From positions 97,488 through 161,487 of the forward strand of contig DAOUKT010000022.1 in NCBI GenBank assembly GCA_034421015.1: a stretch of 64,000 nucleotides of DNA, in the 5' to 3' direction. The number at the start of each line of letters is the position of its first letter. Position 1 is the stretch's first letter. Source of the DNA: DAOUJW01 sp034421015 (GTDB lineage Bacteria > Chloroflexota > Dehalococcoidia > Lucifugimonadales > UBA2985). Shown here one piece after another: positions 35,349 through 45,018 of this stretch. The notes beneath the pieces are model-generated. The model was given only the letters and a program-made list of their open reading frames with translations, was not told the DNA's origin and ran no database searches. Made by a program: the position numbers and the translations under genes.

Positions 35349-36878
35349 TTGAGCAAGACTTTGCGTCGTGCCGGGCTGCTGGCGGTTGCGGTTGTAGCTG
35401 CTCTTCTCTTGGCGTGCACGGCTGCGGAAGAAGCGACTACGCCCGCCGCCGGCGACCCTGCGGATTCGCCTAGCGGGGCCACGATTGCCGCTCCTGACCA
35501 GACCCCCACCACCCAGACACCGGACTCCGGCTACAACTCCACGGAGAACATGTTCCTCCTGTACTCCCGTCGGAACCACAACCCGGTGGAGTCCCACGAG
35601 GCAATCGAGCTTGCCATAGCCAACAACGACAAGTCGATGGTCCCGGTGCTGATCGAAGTTCTCCGCTTTTTCATAAACACAGCGTTGGAGCTGGAGATCA
35701 ACAAAGCCATTGCCACGCTAACGGGTCAGGAGGCGAAGAGTCCCTCAAACGCATGGCATGAGTGGATGGAGTGGCTGGGCAGAAACGCCGATGACTATCA
35801 TCCCCCCGAAGGGTACGTGGACTGGAAGGTTGAGCTGATGAACCTGATCGACCCCAGGTTTGAGGAGTTCCTGGCACCGGCGGCGCAGGGATCGCGGATT
35901 AACGTGTTCGAGATTGCGTGGGGAGGCGTCCGGCCGGACGGCATTCCGGACCTGCAAAGCGCACCGGCCGTCCCGGCAGACGAACAGGACTACCTCCTGC
36001 CCACAGACCGGGTCTTTGGAGTGTCCATCAACGGCGAGCACAGGGCGTACCCCCTCCGCATTGTCAACGCCCATGAGATGGCCAACGACGTCCTGGGAGG
36101 TGAGCCCATCGCCTTGGCCTATTGAACTCTCTGCGGCACCGGAATCGTGTATTCCGCCAGGATAAACGGACAGCCAACCACCTTCGGCACCTCCGGCATG
36201 CTGTACCGCAGCAACAAGGTCATGTATGACAGGCAGACCCACTCGCTCTGGAACCAGCTGACCGGCGAGCCGGTAATCGGGCCGCTTTGGGACTCCGGGC
36301 TGCGGCTCGATTACTTTCCGGTAGTCCTCACAACGTGGGAGGAATGGCTGGCGCTCCACCCGGACACCACGGTGCTGGACCAGGACACGGGCGTCTATCC
36401 CGCCTCATTCTACGTGCCGGAGGAGAATCCAAGGGCAATCTACTACAGCTACTTCAACTCGGCGGAGACGATGTTCCCTGTTCCCGACCGGGACGGGCGT
36501 CTTGATCTGAAGGACATTGTGCTGGGCGTGGGGCTGAACGATAGCTACAAGGCTTACGCCTCCGACGCGCTTAGAAGGAGCCGCATAGTCAACGACGTTG
36601 TTGGCGGAGAGGAGATCGTGGTTCTGGGATCAGCTGCAAGCGAGGGGGCGAGGGCGTACAACCGGGACGGCAGGTCGTTCAGGCTAGCGGGCGGTGTGCA
36701 GCCTGGAATCCCCCTGACCATTGAAGACAGCGACGGCGGTACGTGGCGGGTGACGGAGGGCTTTCTGGTCAACACCGCAGACGAAACGGATAGGCTGGAG
36801 CGAATTCCCACGCACATGTCCTTCTGGTTCGGGTGGTTCCAGTTCCACCCGGACACGGAGCTGTACACAGGGCCATAG
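35349..36878 (+). CDS. DUF3179 lipoprotein with in-frame TGA, candidate selenoprotein
   Basis: A single reading frame of 509 residues if the TGA at 36123-36125 is read through as selenocysteine (position 259). The N-terminus is a lipoprotein signal (LLAVAVVAALLLAC, Cys23). The frame before the TGA reads ...RAYPLRIVNAHEMANDVLGGEPIALAY, and after it TLCGTGIVYSARINGQ. DUF3179 proteins carry YCTLCG here, so the TGA replaces the first Cys of a CxxC motif. A second half-repeat follows (DSYKAYASDALRRSRIVNDVVGGEEIVVLG). The frame stays open for 250 more codons with no other lesion. The TTG start follows a purine-rich GAGAGAGGGG; other starts are possible. The alternative is a simple nonsense pseudogene. 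Confidence 0.72.
36135..36158 (+). promoter_or_regulatory. candidate bacterial SECIS hairpin
   Basis: A six-base-pair stem (36140-36145 CGGAAT with 36151-36156 ATTCCG) closes a five-base loop CGUGU, with two more G-C pairs below (36135-36136 with 36157-36158) across a three-base bulge. The loop starts 20 bases after the TGA, and its second base is G. These fit the known rules for bacterial SECIS elements (loop 16-37 bases from the UGA, G in the first two loop positions). The hairpin overlaps coding sequence, as bacterial SECIS elements do. Confidence 0.5.
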
Positions 36879-36884
36879 ACCCCG

Positions 36885-38543
36885 TCACTGCTGTCGCAGG
36901 ATGAGCCGGATCTTCTCCCTGGCCTCCTCCATGTGGGCAACTATGCTCCCGGGCGGCACGCGGTCCAGGACCCGCAGAGAGTTCAAAGTATCTGCCACCT
37001 CTTCATTGAGCCCGGAGATAATCAGGGTCCTTGTGCGCGCGGCGAGGGCAATCCGAATGAGTTCCCCGATGGCTATGGCCGCCGTGTCGTCAATGTACAG
37101 CGTCCGGGACATGTCGAACACCACCACCTGGTGGCCGCGGATGTCCGTGCGGAGAATCCGGCTGGTCTCCCTGGCGGAGGCCACGGTGACGCGGTCCGGG
37201 AAGATCACCAGGCCGGTCCTGGCCTCATAAGGGTCAACGTCATCGGCGGAGTCGGAGTCGTCCAGAATTGCCCGGTCCAGCACGGGTGTCGAGATGAGGG
37301 AGCCAATTTCCAGGGATTCGATCCGGCGCGCGCCGGTCAAAGCGGCTAACACCAGGCCCACGACTATGGCGAGGTTGATGTCCACAAACAGCACCAGGAG
37401 ACAGGTCGTAACCATCACGACGGCGAATCTCGGCGGTATGCGATGGATCCTGGTGATGAAACGCCAGTCGATGATGTTCCAGCCGTTTATGATGAGTATG
37501 CCTGCCAGGACGCCAAATGGGATGCGCTCCGCCACCGGGGCAAGGAACATGATGACCAGCAGAAAGAGTGTGGCAACGGTTACGCCCGCCACTGGCGTCC
37601 GTCCCCCGCTGAAGGCGTTGGCGAAACTTCCAGGCGCCACTCCTCCCGGAGATCCCCCGATCATGCCCGCCGCAATGTTCCCCACGCCCTGGGCCATCAT
37701 CTCGCGGTTGGGGCGGTGCAGGGACCCGGTGATGGCGTCCAGCTGCAGGGCGACGATTAGCGTGGACACCGAGCTGAGCAGGGCCATTGCGAAGGCCGGT
37801 TGAATGACCCGGAGCAGGAATTCCAGGGAGACCTCCGGCAGTTGAGGCGTGGGCAGTCCGGTGGGAATCTCGCCGATGGCCGGCGCGCCCCGCAGCGCCG
37901 TCACCCCGACGGCAGTCCCTATCACCAGCACAACGAAGGGGGCGGGGGCTATCCGCAATAGCCGTCCCCGCCACAGCACCCCCAGCGCCACGCAGAACAC
38001 GCTAAGGGCCAGGGCCTCCGGGTGCACGTCGGCTATGGCTGAGGGCAGGGCCTTGATGCTGTCCACCGCAGTGCCTGCCGGTGAAGCGCCAAGGGCCAGT
38101 AGCGCCTGCTTGATGATTAGCAGGAACCCGAAGGCCGTGAAGAACCCGGCCGTCAACGAGAAGGGTATGTATGTCACATACCGTCCCACTCCCAGAACGC
38201 CAAAGGCTATCTGGATCAGGCCGGCCAGTATCCCCACGGTCACCGCCTCCTCGATGCTGGTGGCGTACTCCGCGACCACCACGGCCATCGTGAGCGTGAC
38301 CAGTATGTTGGGGCCGGACGTCATCCCCCTGGTCCCACCGAAGATACCTGCGAAGAAGCTCACGGCCAGCGCCCCGTACAGCCCGGCCACCGGCCCCAAC
38401 CCGGATATGACCCCATAGCCCATCGCGGTCGGCAGGGATATGCTTCCCGCCGTGATGCCGCCGAGCACATCCCCGCGCAGGTCGGCAATCCCGTAGCTGA
38501 ACTGCCCGGGTATGGCGGCCCTCAGACTGCGCATTACGTTCAT
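36885..38543 (-). CDS. SulP-family anion transporter with STAS domain
   Basis: A 552-residue SulP transporter. The membrane domain occupies about residues 15-410 with GDVLGGITAGSISLPTAMGYGVISGLGPVAGLYGA in the first helices and GTRGMTSGPNILVTLTMA, plus NREMMAQGVGNIAAGMIGGSPGGVAPGSFANAFSGGRTPVAG later. A cytoplasmic STAS domain closes the protein (about residues 440-550; FDMSRTLYIDDTAAIAIGEL). Sulfate, bicarbonate or a related anion is the likely substrate. Convergent with the DUF3179 gene with only six bases between stop codons. Confidence 0.93.
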   Translation of the reverse strand: MNVMRSLRAAIPGQFSYGIADLRGDVLGGITAGSISLPTAMGYGVISGLGPVAGLYGALAVSFFAGIFGGTRGMTSGPNILVTLTMAVVVAEYATSIEEAVTVGILAGLIQIAFGVLGVGRYVTYIPFSLTAGFFTAFGFLLIIKQALLALGASPAGTAVDSIKALPSAIADVHPEALALSVFCVALGVLWRGRLLRIAPAPFVVLVIGTAVGVTALRGAPAIGEIPTGLPTPQLPEVSLEFLLRVIQPAFAMALLSSVSTLIVALQLDAITGSLHRPNREMMAQGVGNIAAGMIGGSPGGVAPGSFANAFSGGRTPVAGVTVATLFLLVIMFLAPVAERIPFGVLAGILIINGWNIIDWRFITRIHRIPPRFAVVMVTTCLLVLFVDINLAIVVGLVLAALTGARRIESLEIGSLISTPVLDRAILDDSDSADDVDPYEARTGLVIFPDRVTVASARETSRILRTDIRGHQVVVFDMSRTLYIDDTAAIAIGELIRIALAARTRTLIISGLNEEVADTLNSLRVLDRVPPGSIVAHMEEAREKIRLILRQQ

Positions 38544-38669
38544 GGGTGTACAAACATGCCGTTAGGGGGATTCGTCCGGCCTGCGATACAGCGCCTCCGC
38601 TGCCCGGGCCGGGTACAGCTTACCAGCTATCCCCAAAGGGGGAAAGTACGCGTCCGGCGGGCGCTGCGC

Positions 38670-39710
38670 TCACACCTCGTAGCAGGCTGCGAAATGGCCC
38701 GGGGCCTTCTCCTCCATCTGAGGATGGGGGTTGCGCTCGCAGAATGAGGTCGCCGCGGGGCATCTGTCGAAGAAGCGGCACCTGGGGAGCGGGTCTACCG
38801 GCGCGGCTATCTCACCGCTGATGTCGGGAGGCACGCGGCGGCGTCCGGGATCGGGGACCGGCACAGCAGAGATAAGGGCTTTGGTATAGGGATGAAGGGG
38901 ATTGCCCAGCAGCGCCTCAGTCTCCCCAATCTCCACTATCTTCCCCATGTACATCACGGCAATCCTGTCGCACATGTACCGGGCGACCGCCAGGTCGTGG
39001 GTGATGTACAGGTAGGCGACTCCCAAGCCCCTGGCAAGGTCCTGCATCAACGACATGATCGCCGTGCGACTGGACACGTCCAGCATGGAGGTCGGTTCGT
39101 CCGCCACCACCAGCGACGGGTCTACGACCAGGGCTCGAGCGATGGCGACCCTCTGTCGCTGTCCCCCCGAAAGCTCGTGAGGATACCGGAACAGAAATGC
39201 CGACGCTGGAGTGAGTCCAACCATCGCCAGGATCTCGGTAACCCGGTCAACGCGATCCAGAGGGGTCCCGATTCTCTGCACCGAAAGGGGCTCCGATACC
39301 GTGTCGAAGATCGCCCGCCTGGGATTCATCGACTCGTAAGGGTCCTGGAATATCAGCTGCACCTGACGGCGGAAGTCTCTCATCTGCCGCCCCTGCAGGC
39401 TGGACGCATCAACGCTTCCAAGGGGCGCGGCGTCCCGTGCGGCTCTGGCGAAGTGAAAGGAGATGCTGCCGGCTGTCGGGTCAAGGAGCTTGACAAGCAG
39501 CTTGCCGACGGTGGTCTTGCCGCAGCCGGACTCGCCCACAAGACCCAGGCTTTCTCCCGGAGCAATCCGGAACGACACGTCGTCAACGGCGTGAACGAAG
39601 CCGGACGGCTGGCGGAACAACCCCCTCGCGATGGGGAACAGCTTGGACAGCCCCTCAACCTCAACCAGGGGCAGGGCAGAGGTCTCCATGTCGTCGCTGC
39701 TACGGTTCAT
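38670..39710 (-). CDS. oligopeptide-type ABC transporter ATP-binding protein (DppF/OppF)
   Basis: A 346-residue ATPase from the ATG that overlaps the end of the upstream ATPase gene by 11 bases; AAGAGA precedes it. Walker A is GLVGESGCGKTTVGKLL, the signature is LSGGQRQRVAIARALVVDPSLVVADEPTSMLD, and the oligopeptide C-terminal domain holds a Cys cluster (CRFFDRCPAATSFCERNPHP) that usually binds an iron-sulfur cluster. It pairs with the DppD-type ATPase to power peptide or small-molecule import. Last gene of the five-gene importer operon. Confidence 0.93.
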   Translation of the reverse strand: MNRSSDDMETSALPLVEVEGLSKLFPIARGLFRQPSGFVHAVDDVSFRIAPGESLGLVGESGCGKTTVGKLLVKLLDPTAGSISFHFARAARDAAPLGSVDASSLQGRQMRDFRRQVQLIFQDPYESMNPRRAIFDTVSEPLSVQRIGTPLDRVDRVTEILAMVGLTPASAFLFRYPHELSGGQRQRVAIARALVVDPSLVVADEPTSMLDVSSRTAIMSLMQDLARGLGVAYLYITHDLAVARYMCDRIAVMYMGKIVEIGETEALLGNPLHPYTKALISAVPVPDPGRRRVPPDISGEIAAPVDPLPRCRFFDRCPAATSFCERNPHPQMEEKAPGHFAACYEV

Positions 39711-40710
39711 TTCTCTTGTTCGAGGGGGACAGATTCGCTTCCAGAGTGTGCCAGCACGCGGCCCACCCGCTCCCGCGGCTGACCTGGGGCGGGCTTTGCT
39801 CCCGGCACACGTCGGTGGCGTAGGCGCAGCGTGGGTGGAAGGCGCAGCCGGACGGCGGGTTGACCAGGTTGGGCGGCTCGCCGGAGAGGTAGGCAAGGGG
39901 CCGCTTCTCGCCGCTGACGCTCGGGAAAGAGGACATCAGGGCCGCTGTGTAAGGGTGCATGGGTGATTGAAACACCTCAGCCGTGTCCCCGAACTCCACC
40001 AGATTGCCCGCGTACATCACACCGACCCGGTCGGTCACCTCGGCCACCACGGCCATGTCGTGGGTGATGAAGATGATGCTCATCTGGAGACTCTCCTGAA
40101 TGCCCTTCAGCTCCCTCAGGATGCGGTCCTGCACAATCACGTCCAGAGCGGTAGTTGGCTCGTCGGCGATGATCACGTCCGGGTCGCAGGACAGGGCCAT
40201 GGCGATCACCGCCCTCTGACGCATGCCGCCGCTCAGCTCGTGGGGGTACCGTTCCGCCAGCCGGGGGTCCAGGCCGACCATTTGGAACAGGCGGGCCACT
40301 CGCTCACGCGCGCCGGCGGCCGTTGCCTCGACCCCGTGTGCCTCGATGGCCTCGACTATCTGCTGCCCCACCCTGTACACCGGATCAAGGGAGTTCATGG
40401 CCGCCTGGAATATCATGGACATCCGACGCCACCGCACTCTGCGAAAATCCTCATCCGGCAGTGCGAGAATGTTCTCGCCGTTCAGGAAGACCTGCCCTCC
40501 AACCAGCCTGGCGTTGTCGGGCAGGAGCCTCATCAGGCAGTTGGCGAGGGAGGTCTTCCCGCAGCCGGACTCGCCCACAAGTCCAAGGGACTGGCCGCGA
40601 GCAAGCTCGAAGCTCACCCCGCGAACCGCCTTGACCTCGGCATGACGCGTCGAGTAGCTCAGGGCGAGGTCAACCACACTCAATACGGGGTCGCTCCGGG
40701 CAGCGTTCAT
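39700..40710 (-). CDS. oligopeptide-type ABC transporter ATP-binding protein (DppD/OppD)
   Basis: A 336-residue ATPase. Walker A GLVGESGCGKTSLANCLMRL, Q-loop IFQAAMNSLDPVYRVGQQ, signature LSGGMRQRAVIAMALSCDPDVIIADEPTTALD, His switch IIFITHDMAVVAEVTD, and the C-terminal oligopeptide domain with CAFHPRCAYATDVCREQSP. Found 18 bases after the DppC-like permease gene and overlapping the next ATPase gene. Confidence 0.94.
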   Translation of the reverse strand: MNAARSDPVLSVVDLALSYSTRHAEVKAVRGVSFELARGQSLGLVGESGCGKTSLANCLMRLLPDNARLVGGQVFLNGENILALPDEDFRRVRWRRMSMIFQAAMNSLDPVYRVGQQIVEAIEAHGVEATAAGARERVARLFQMVGLDPRLAERYPHELSGGMRQRAVIAMALSCDPDVIIADEPTTALDVIVQDRILRELKGIQESLQMSIIFITHDMAVVAEVTDRVGVMYAGNLVEFGDTAEVFQSPMHPYTAALMSSFPSVSGEKRPLAYLSGEPPNLVNPPSGCAFHPRCAYATDVCREQSPPQVSRGSGWAACWHTLEANLSPSNKRNEP

Positions 40711-40728
40711 TCAACCCACCTGGAAAAA

Positions 40729-41733
40729 TCAGTCATTTCGACGGCCCAATCTTGGGTTCACCACTTCGTCCAGCGCCCGGCCGGCCAGGTAGAATGCGCT
40801 GCACAGGAGCGTGATGGAAGCTCCGGCGGGAATGACAAGCCACCAGTATTTTGTGCCCCCCAGCAGGTAGCCCCCGGCGTTTGCGGTGTGAATCATGATA
40901 CCCCAGCTCATCCTCAGGTCCAGCAGGCCCAGGAAAGAAAGGACCGCCTCCGCGAAGATCGCGCTCGTAACGGTGAACATCATGTAGAGCAGGGAGAGGG
41001 GCAGCAGGTTGGGGACTATATGCACGAATATGATCCTGAACTGGCCGCAGCCGGCCACTCGCGCCGCCTCGATATAGGGTTTGACCTTGATGCTGAGCGC
41101 CTGGGACTTCAGGACTATCGCAGTGCCGCCAAAGCCTCCAAGCACGCCGATTATGAGGGCGAGATAGAAGAGATTCAGGTCGAAGAGGGCGCTCAAGACG
41201 ATGAGCAGCGAGATCCCCGGAAGGGCGATGATCAGGTCTGCGAGCCTCATGAAGAACGCGTCCACAAATCCGCTGAAGTAGGCGGCAACTGCGCCCACCG
41301 TGGTGGCAATGGCAACCGTCACCAGGGCCGCGGTTATCCCAAGGATGAACTCCGACCCCGTGCTTGAAAGGAGCTGGCTGAGGACGTCCCGTCCCAGGGG
41401 GTCCGTTCCCAGTGGATGCCTCCAGCTTGGGGGCGCAGGCTGCTCCGTAGCATCCAGGGCGTACCCCGTTACCGGATCGTAGATGTCGGCGTCCCAAACG
41501 GTCGCCATTAGAATGGGGTGGGAGATTGCCATCAGAGCAAAGAGCAGAATGATCAACAGGGATATGACGCCAAGGCGGCTCTCCAGGAATACGGCCCCAC
41601 CGCTCCTGAAGGAGCGGAGCGCCAGCCGCATCCTGACCTGCAGCAACCGCGGCCTTCCGTCGCCCGGATCGACCCGGGGCGACTCAGGCGGAGCGCCGGA
41701 CATTGGCGGAGTCACAGGTCGGGGCTGCTTCAT
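40729..41733 (-). CDS. ABC transporter permease (DppC type)
   Basis: A 334-residue inner membrane permease. It has the N-terminal OppC-type segment ahead of a helix (LGVISLLIILLFALMAISHPIL), the HPLGTDPLGRDVLSQLLSSTGSEFILGITAA motif, and the EAA loop YIEAARVAGCGQFRIIFVHIVPNLL that contacts the ATPases. Shares a four-base ATGA overlap with the DppB-type permease gene. Confidence 0.94.
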   Translation of the reverse strand: MKQPRPVTPPMSGAPPESPRVDPGDGRPRLLQVRMRLALRSFRSGGAVFLESRLGVISLLIILLFALMAISHPILMATVWDADIYDPVTGYALDATEQPAPPSWRHPLGTDPLGRDVLSQLLSSTGSEFILGITAALVTVAIATTVGAVAAYFSGFVDAFFMRLADLIIALPGISLLIVLSALFDLNLFYLALIIGVLGGFGGTAIVLKSQALSIKVKPYIEAARVAGCGQFRIIFVHIVPNLLPLSLLYMMFTVTSAIFAEAVLSFLGLLDLRMSWGIMIHTANAGGYLLGGTKYWWLVIPAGASITLLCSAFYLAGRALDEVVNPRLGRRND

Positions 41734-42881
41734 CGGTAGCGTATCCTCGGGTCCAGGTAGGCGTAGAGCACGTCCACCACGAGATGGGCGAGCAGGGACA
41801 GCAGGCCGATGAACACAATCGCCCCCATGACCAGGGGGAGGTCCTCGGTCCGCACAGCCTCAAGAAGGGTCATGCCGGTGCCGGGCCAGGAGAAGACGCT
41901 CTCCACGATAACGCTCCCGTCAATGGCGAAGATGAGGCTGTAGATCAGGCTCGTGACCACCGGCAGGAGCGCGTTGCGGGCGGCGTGCCGGTCCCGGACC
42001 TGCTTCTCCGGCAGCCCCTTGGCGCGGGCCGCCGTGACGTAGTCCTCGCGAATGGTTTCCAACATGCTGTTGCGCGTCAAAAGCATTGTGCCTGCGAAGG
42101 ATATGAGGGTCAGGGTGGCAATTGGCAGGACCATGTGCTTGAGGATGTCCAACGCCAGGAGGCCTACGCCGGACAAGGACCAGGCCAGGGGTACGGCCAA
42201 GAGCCCAGTCAGGATTATCGGGGCTGCCAGTCGCCTCATACCCGGCCGCTCCGTCCTCCTGAGAATGAGCGCCACGCAGAACACGAATACTATGAAGACC
42301 ATGGCGGTGATCAGCATCAGGCTGAATACGGTGTTGGCGGTCACATCGGTGTCTCGCCACACCAGCGGGTCCAGGAACTTGCCTACCGGAAACCACCCAA
42401 GTCTGAAGGCAAAGACCCAGATCATCATCAGGGCGAACGCGGGAGTGAACACCGTGAACAGGGTGGTCCCTGAGATTGTAGCGGCGTACTCCAGGAATCC
42501 CCCTCGCCGCCAGGCGATGGCCTTGCCAAGGATGAACCCGATGTAGAACGACGCCCCCGTGGCCGTCACGAAAAGGACGAGGGTCCGGGGCAGCCGCTCC
42601 ATCAACACTTCCAGAACGGGACGCGGGAAGTGGCCAAAGGACACGCCGAAGTCTCCCGTGAACGTGTTCCTCATGTGAATCAGGTACTGCTGCCAGAGTG
42701 GGCGGTCCAGGCCGAAGGTCGCACGGAGCTGTTCCTTGACGTCGGGAGGAAGGTCCGGGTTGAGGGCATAGAAGGCGGCGTAGTCGCCGGGCTGGGCCTG
42801 GACCAGCAGGAAGGTCACTGTGAATATCAGAAACAGGGTGAGGGCCATCTGCCATATTCGACGAATCAGATAGCCGGTCAT
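41730..42881 (-). CDS. ABC transporter permease (DppB type)
   Basis: A 383-residue permease, starting MTGYLIRRIWQMALTLFLIFTVTFLLVQAQPGD as in DppB/OppB proteins. Helices are spread through the protein, with RNSMLETIREDYVTAARAKGLPEKQVRDRHAARNALLPVVT as the EAA loop. The loop between helices one and two is longer than in E. coli DppB. Precedes the DppC-type gene with overlapping stop and start codons. Confidence 0.94.
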   Translation of the reverse strand: MTGYLIRRIWQMALTLFLIFTVTFLLVQAQPGDYAAFYALNPDLPPDVKEQLRATFGLDRPLWQQYLIHMRNTFTGDFGVSFGHFPRPVLEVLMERLPRTLVLFVTATGASFYIGFILGKAIAWRRGGFLEYAATISGTTLFTVFTPAFALMMIWVFAFRLGWFPVGKFLDPLVWRDTDVTANTVFSLMLITAMVFIVFVFCVALILRRTERPGMRRLAAPIILTGLLAVPLAWSLSGVGLLALDILKHMVLPIATLTLISFAGTMLLTRNSMLETIREDYVTAARAKGLPEKQVRDRHAARNALLPVVTSLIYSLIFAIDGSVIVESVFSWPGTGMTLLEAVRTEDLPLVMGAIVFIGLLSLLAHLVVDVLYAYLDPRIRYR

Positions 42882-42919
42882 AGGGCCTATCTCCTGATTT
42901 CAGTACGGCCTGGCGACGC

Positions 42920-44881
42920 TCACTTGAAGGTCACAATGGTTGGCAGGCCGGAGGCCTCCTGGAGCCCCCCAAGGTTATCGGTGTAGGGGAACTCTATCCG
43001 GTCGCTCCGGTAAGTCTCTACCAGTGGAGTGGTAAACAAGACAACATAGGGCAGCTCATCTGCGAGGAACCCCTGCAACTGGAAAGCCTGCCGTCTGGCC
43101 TCTTCCAGGTCAGTCTCTGCGAGCAGTTCGTCGGCAAGCCGGTTGTACTCCGGGTTGTTGTAGCCGCCGGCGTTATAGCCCTCCAGAGCCGAATGGCGGC
43201 CGTGGAAGAAGGACTCCAGGTAGTCCGGGAAGAGGGTGAGGCCCCAACCCAGAATCCACATGTCAAAGTCCTGCTGGTTGAACACCTTATCCACAATCAG
43301 GTTGAACCCGGTCAGGTCGGCCCTCACCGGTATGCCCACCTCATTCATCCACCTCTCGATCCAGATGGCAAAGGTGGACCGCAGGGGATCGTACCCCGCG
43401 CTTGGAGCAATGAGGTTCATCGAGGGCACCGGCTCTCCGTCCGGCATCCTCAGCCCCTCTCCACGCTGCTCCACAAACCCGCCGTCCTCACTCATCTGCG
43501 GCTCAACGTCCCAGGTGAACCCCGCGCCTTTCAGAAGCTCCACGGCGCCGGCTACACGCTCGGCCCTGGTCATGCCGCGCCCGATCATGGGCACATCGCC
43601 GTTGTGCCATGCCTTGTTTCCTTCAGGCACCATTGTGTAAACGGGGATCGCCACGCCCTGGAGCACGGTCTCCGTGATGAACTCCTTGTCGATGAGGGTA
43701 GCAACCGCCTGCCGGAAGGCCTTGTTGTCCATCGGGGGCCTGCGGAAGTTGAAACCGAGATACCTGGCGCCCGAGTCCGGGTTCTCGATGGTCGTCAGCC
43801 CCTCCTCTCCCTGGAGCTGCTCCTGCAGCCCCTTGGACAGGCCCAGAGGATTGAGCATGAAGTGAATGTCCCCTTTCTTCAGGGCGAGCACGGTGGCGTC
43901 CTGGCTTCCATAGATCGAATAGATGACGCTTTCGGCGTTGGGGCCTACCGTGTACTCCAGGGTCTTGTCGCCGGAGGGCGCGCCGTAGGCGGAGAACTCG
44001 TAGACACCCGGCTTGCTTTCTGCATAGGAGCCGTTGGCGTACTGCGTAACCACGCTGCCAGTGAAATAGTAGCCGTCGTACCTGTCCTTCTCGGCGAAAG
44101 CCCCCTGCTCCCATCTGTCGAATATGAACCCTCCGGCCGAAGGCTCGCCGTCGGGGACGTGGGCGTACAGCGCCCTCTGCTGCTCGGTGATGTCTCCAAC
44201 CTGCATCGCCTCGGCTACTACCGGCTCCCAGTACGCTTTCGAGAAGATTGGCATGAACGCCAGTCCGAACTGCCACCTGGCCAGTCCGGGTTTCTCCTTG
44301 AAGTATATCTTCAGGGTGTAGGGATCCATCGCTTCCGCGTGATCGAAGAACTCGGGGTCTACTATGGAAGGCCAGTTTCCGGTAAGCTCCAGGCCGGTCG
44401 CTGTGTGGGCGGTGAACACAAAGTCATCGGCCGTGACGTCGTTGCCGTCGCTCCACTTCACTCCCTGCTTCAGATTGACCTCCGTGCTCCAGAGAGTCCG
44501 GTCTCCCGCCATCTCCTCCACGAGAGGAGAGGGGAAGTCCGCAGCAAGCGATGGCACCCAGTCAAACCTCTGGTCCGAGTAGGCGAACAGCGTGGGCTTG
44601 GTGCCAGACAGGACGTACTGGTTCCAGATGGTCCCGTCAGGGCCGAGGTAGGCCCAGTAGTTGGTGGTGGTCAGATCAGAGGTTATTCCAAGCTGGTAGA
44701 TCTGCTCCACCTGGGCCGTCTCTTGTGGCACAGGAGTTGCAGCCGCAACCGGTCCGGCGGTGTCGTCCGTCGGCCCCGGCGTGGGTGTCACGACAACCTC
44801 CCGGACACATCCCAGTTGAAGGGATAACAGCATTGCAGCAAAGAGGACGGCAAACAGCCTGATTGTATTCACTTTTTGCAT
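42920..44881 (-). CDS. ABC transporter substrate-binding lipoprotein (SBP family 5)
   Basis: A 653-residue extracellular solute-binding lipoprotein (signal ending LSLQLGC, Cys25). SBP family 5 features include SPLVEEMAGDRTLWSTEVNLKQGVKWSDGNDVTADDFVFTAHT and ATLIDKEFITETVLQGVAIPVYTMVPEG. It is about 100 residues longer than OppA or DppA. Substrates of this class are peptides, sugars or nickel-like chelates; none is indicated here. It heads the importer operon in front of two permeases and two ATPases. Confidence 0.92.
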   Translation of the reverse strand: MQKVNTIRLFAVLFAAMLLSLQLGCVREVVVTPTPGPTDDTAGPVAAATPVPQETAQVEQIYQLGITSDLTTTNYWAYLGPDGTIWNQYVLSGTKPTLFAYSDQRFDWVPSLAADFPSPLVEEMAGDRTLWSTEVNLKQGVKWSDGNDVTADDFVFTAHTATGLELTGNWPSIVDPEFFDHAEAMDPYTLKIYFKEKPGLARWQFGLAFMPIFSKAYWEPVVAEAMQVGDITEQQRALYAHVPDGEPSAGGFIFDRWEQGAFAEKDRYDGYYFTGSVVTQYANGSYAESKPGVYEFSAYGAPSGDKTLEYTVGPNAESVIYSIYGSQDATVLALKKGDIHFMLNPLGLSKGLQEQLQGEEGLTTIENPDSGARYLGFNFRRPPMDNKAFRQAVATLIDKEFITETVLQGVAIPVYTMVPEGNKAWHNGDVPMIGRGMTRAERVAGAVELLKGAGFTWDVEPQMSEDGGFVEQRGEGLRMPDGEPVPSMNLIAPSAGYDPLRSTFAIWIERWMNEVGIPVRADLTGFNLIVDKVFNQQDFDMWILGWGLTLFPDYLESFFHGRHSALEGYNAGGYNNPEYNRLADELLAETDLEEARRQAFQLQGFLADELPYVVLFTTPLVETYRSDRIEFPYTDNLGGLQEASGLPTIVTFK

Positions 44882-45018
44882 CAGCTCCTTCTCCCGGAAT
44901 CCTCCGGAAATCGACGGCCGGGCAACGCAGTGTGCAGTTGATTCGACTGCAACCGTGTTGCCGCCCTATGTCCGGTTGGCGGGCGTGGCTAATGTACGAG
45001 CCAGTGCCCTGATACAGA

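Noticed and set aside
39967..41367. A 466-codon plus-strand frame over the DppD and DppC genes
   Set aside because: Antisense to two clear transporter genes; composition (His, Gln, Val rich) is that of a shadow frame.
41920..42855. A 311-codon minus-strand frame inside the DppB-type gene
   Set aside because: Alternative frame of a strongly conserved permease; no motif.
43193..44827. A 544-codon open frame on the plus strand opposite the substrate-binding protein gene
   Set aside because: It is antisense to a well-supported gene, has no recognisable motif, and arises from the high-GC codon pattern of the opposite strand.
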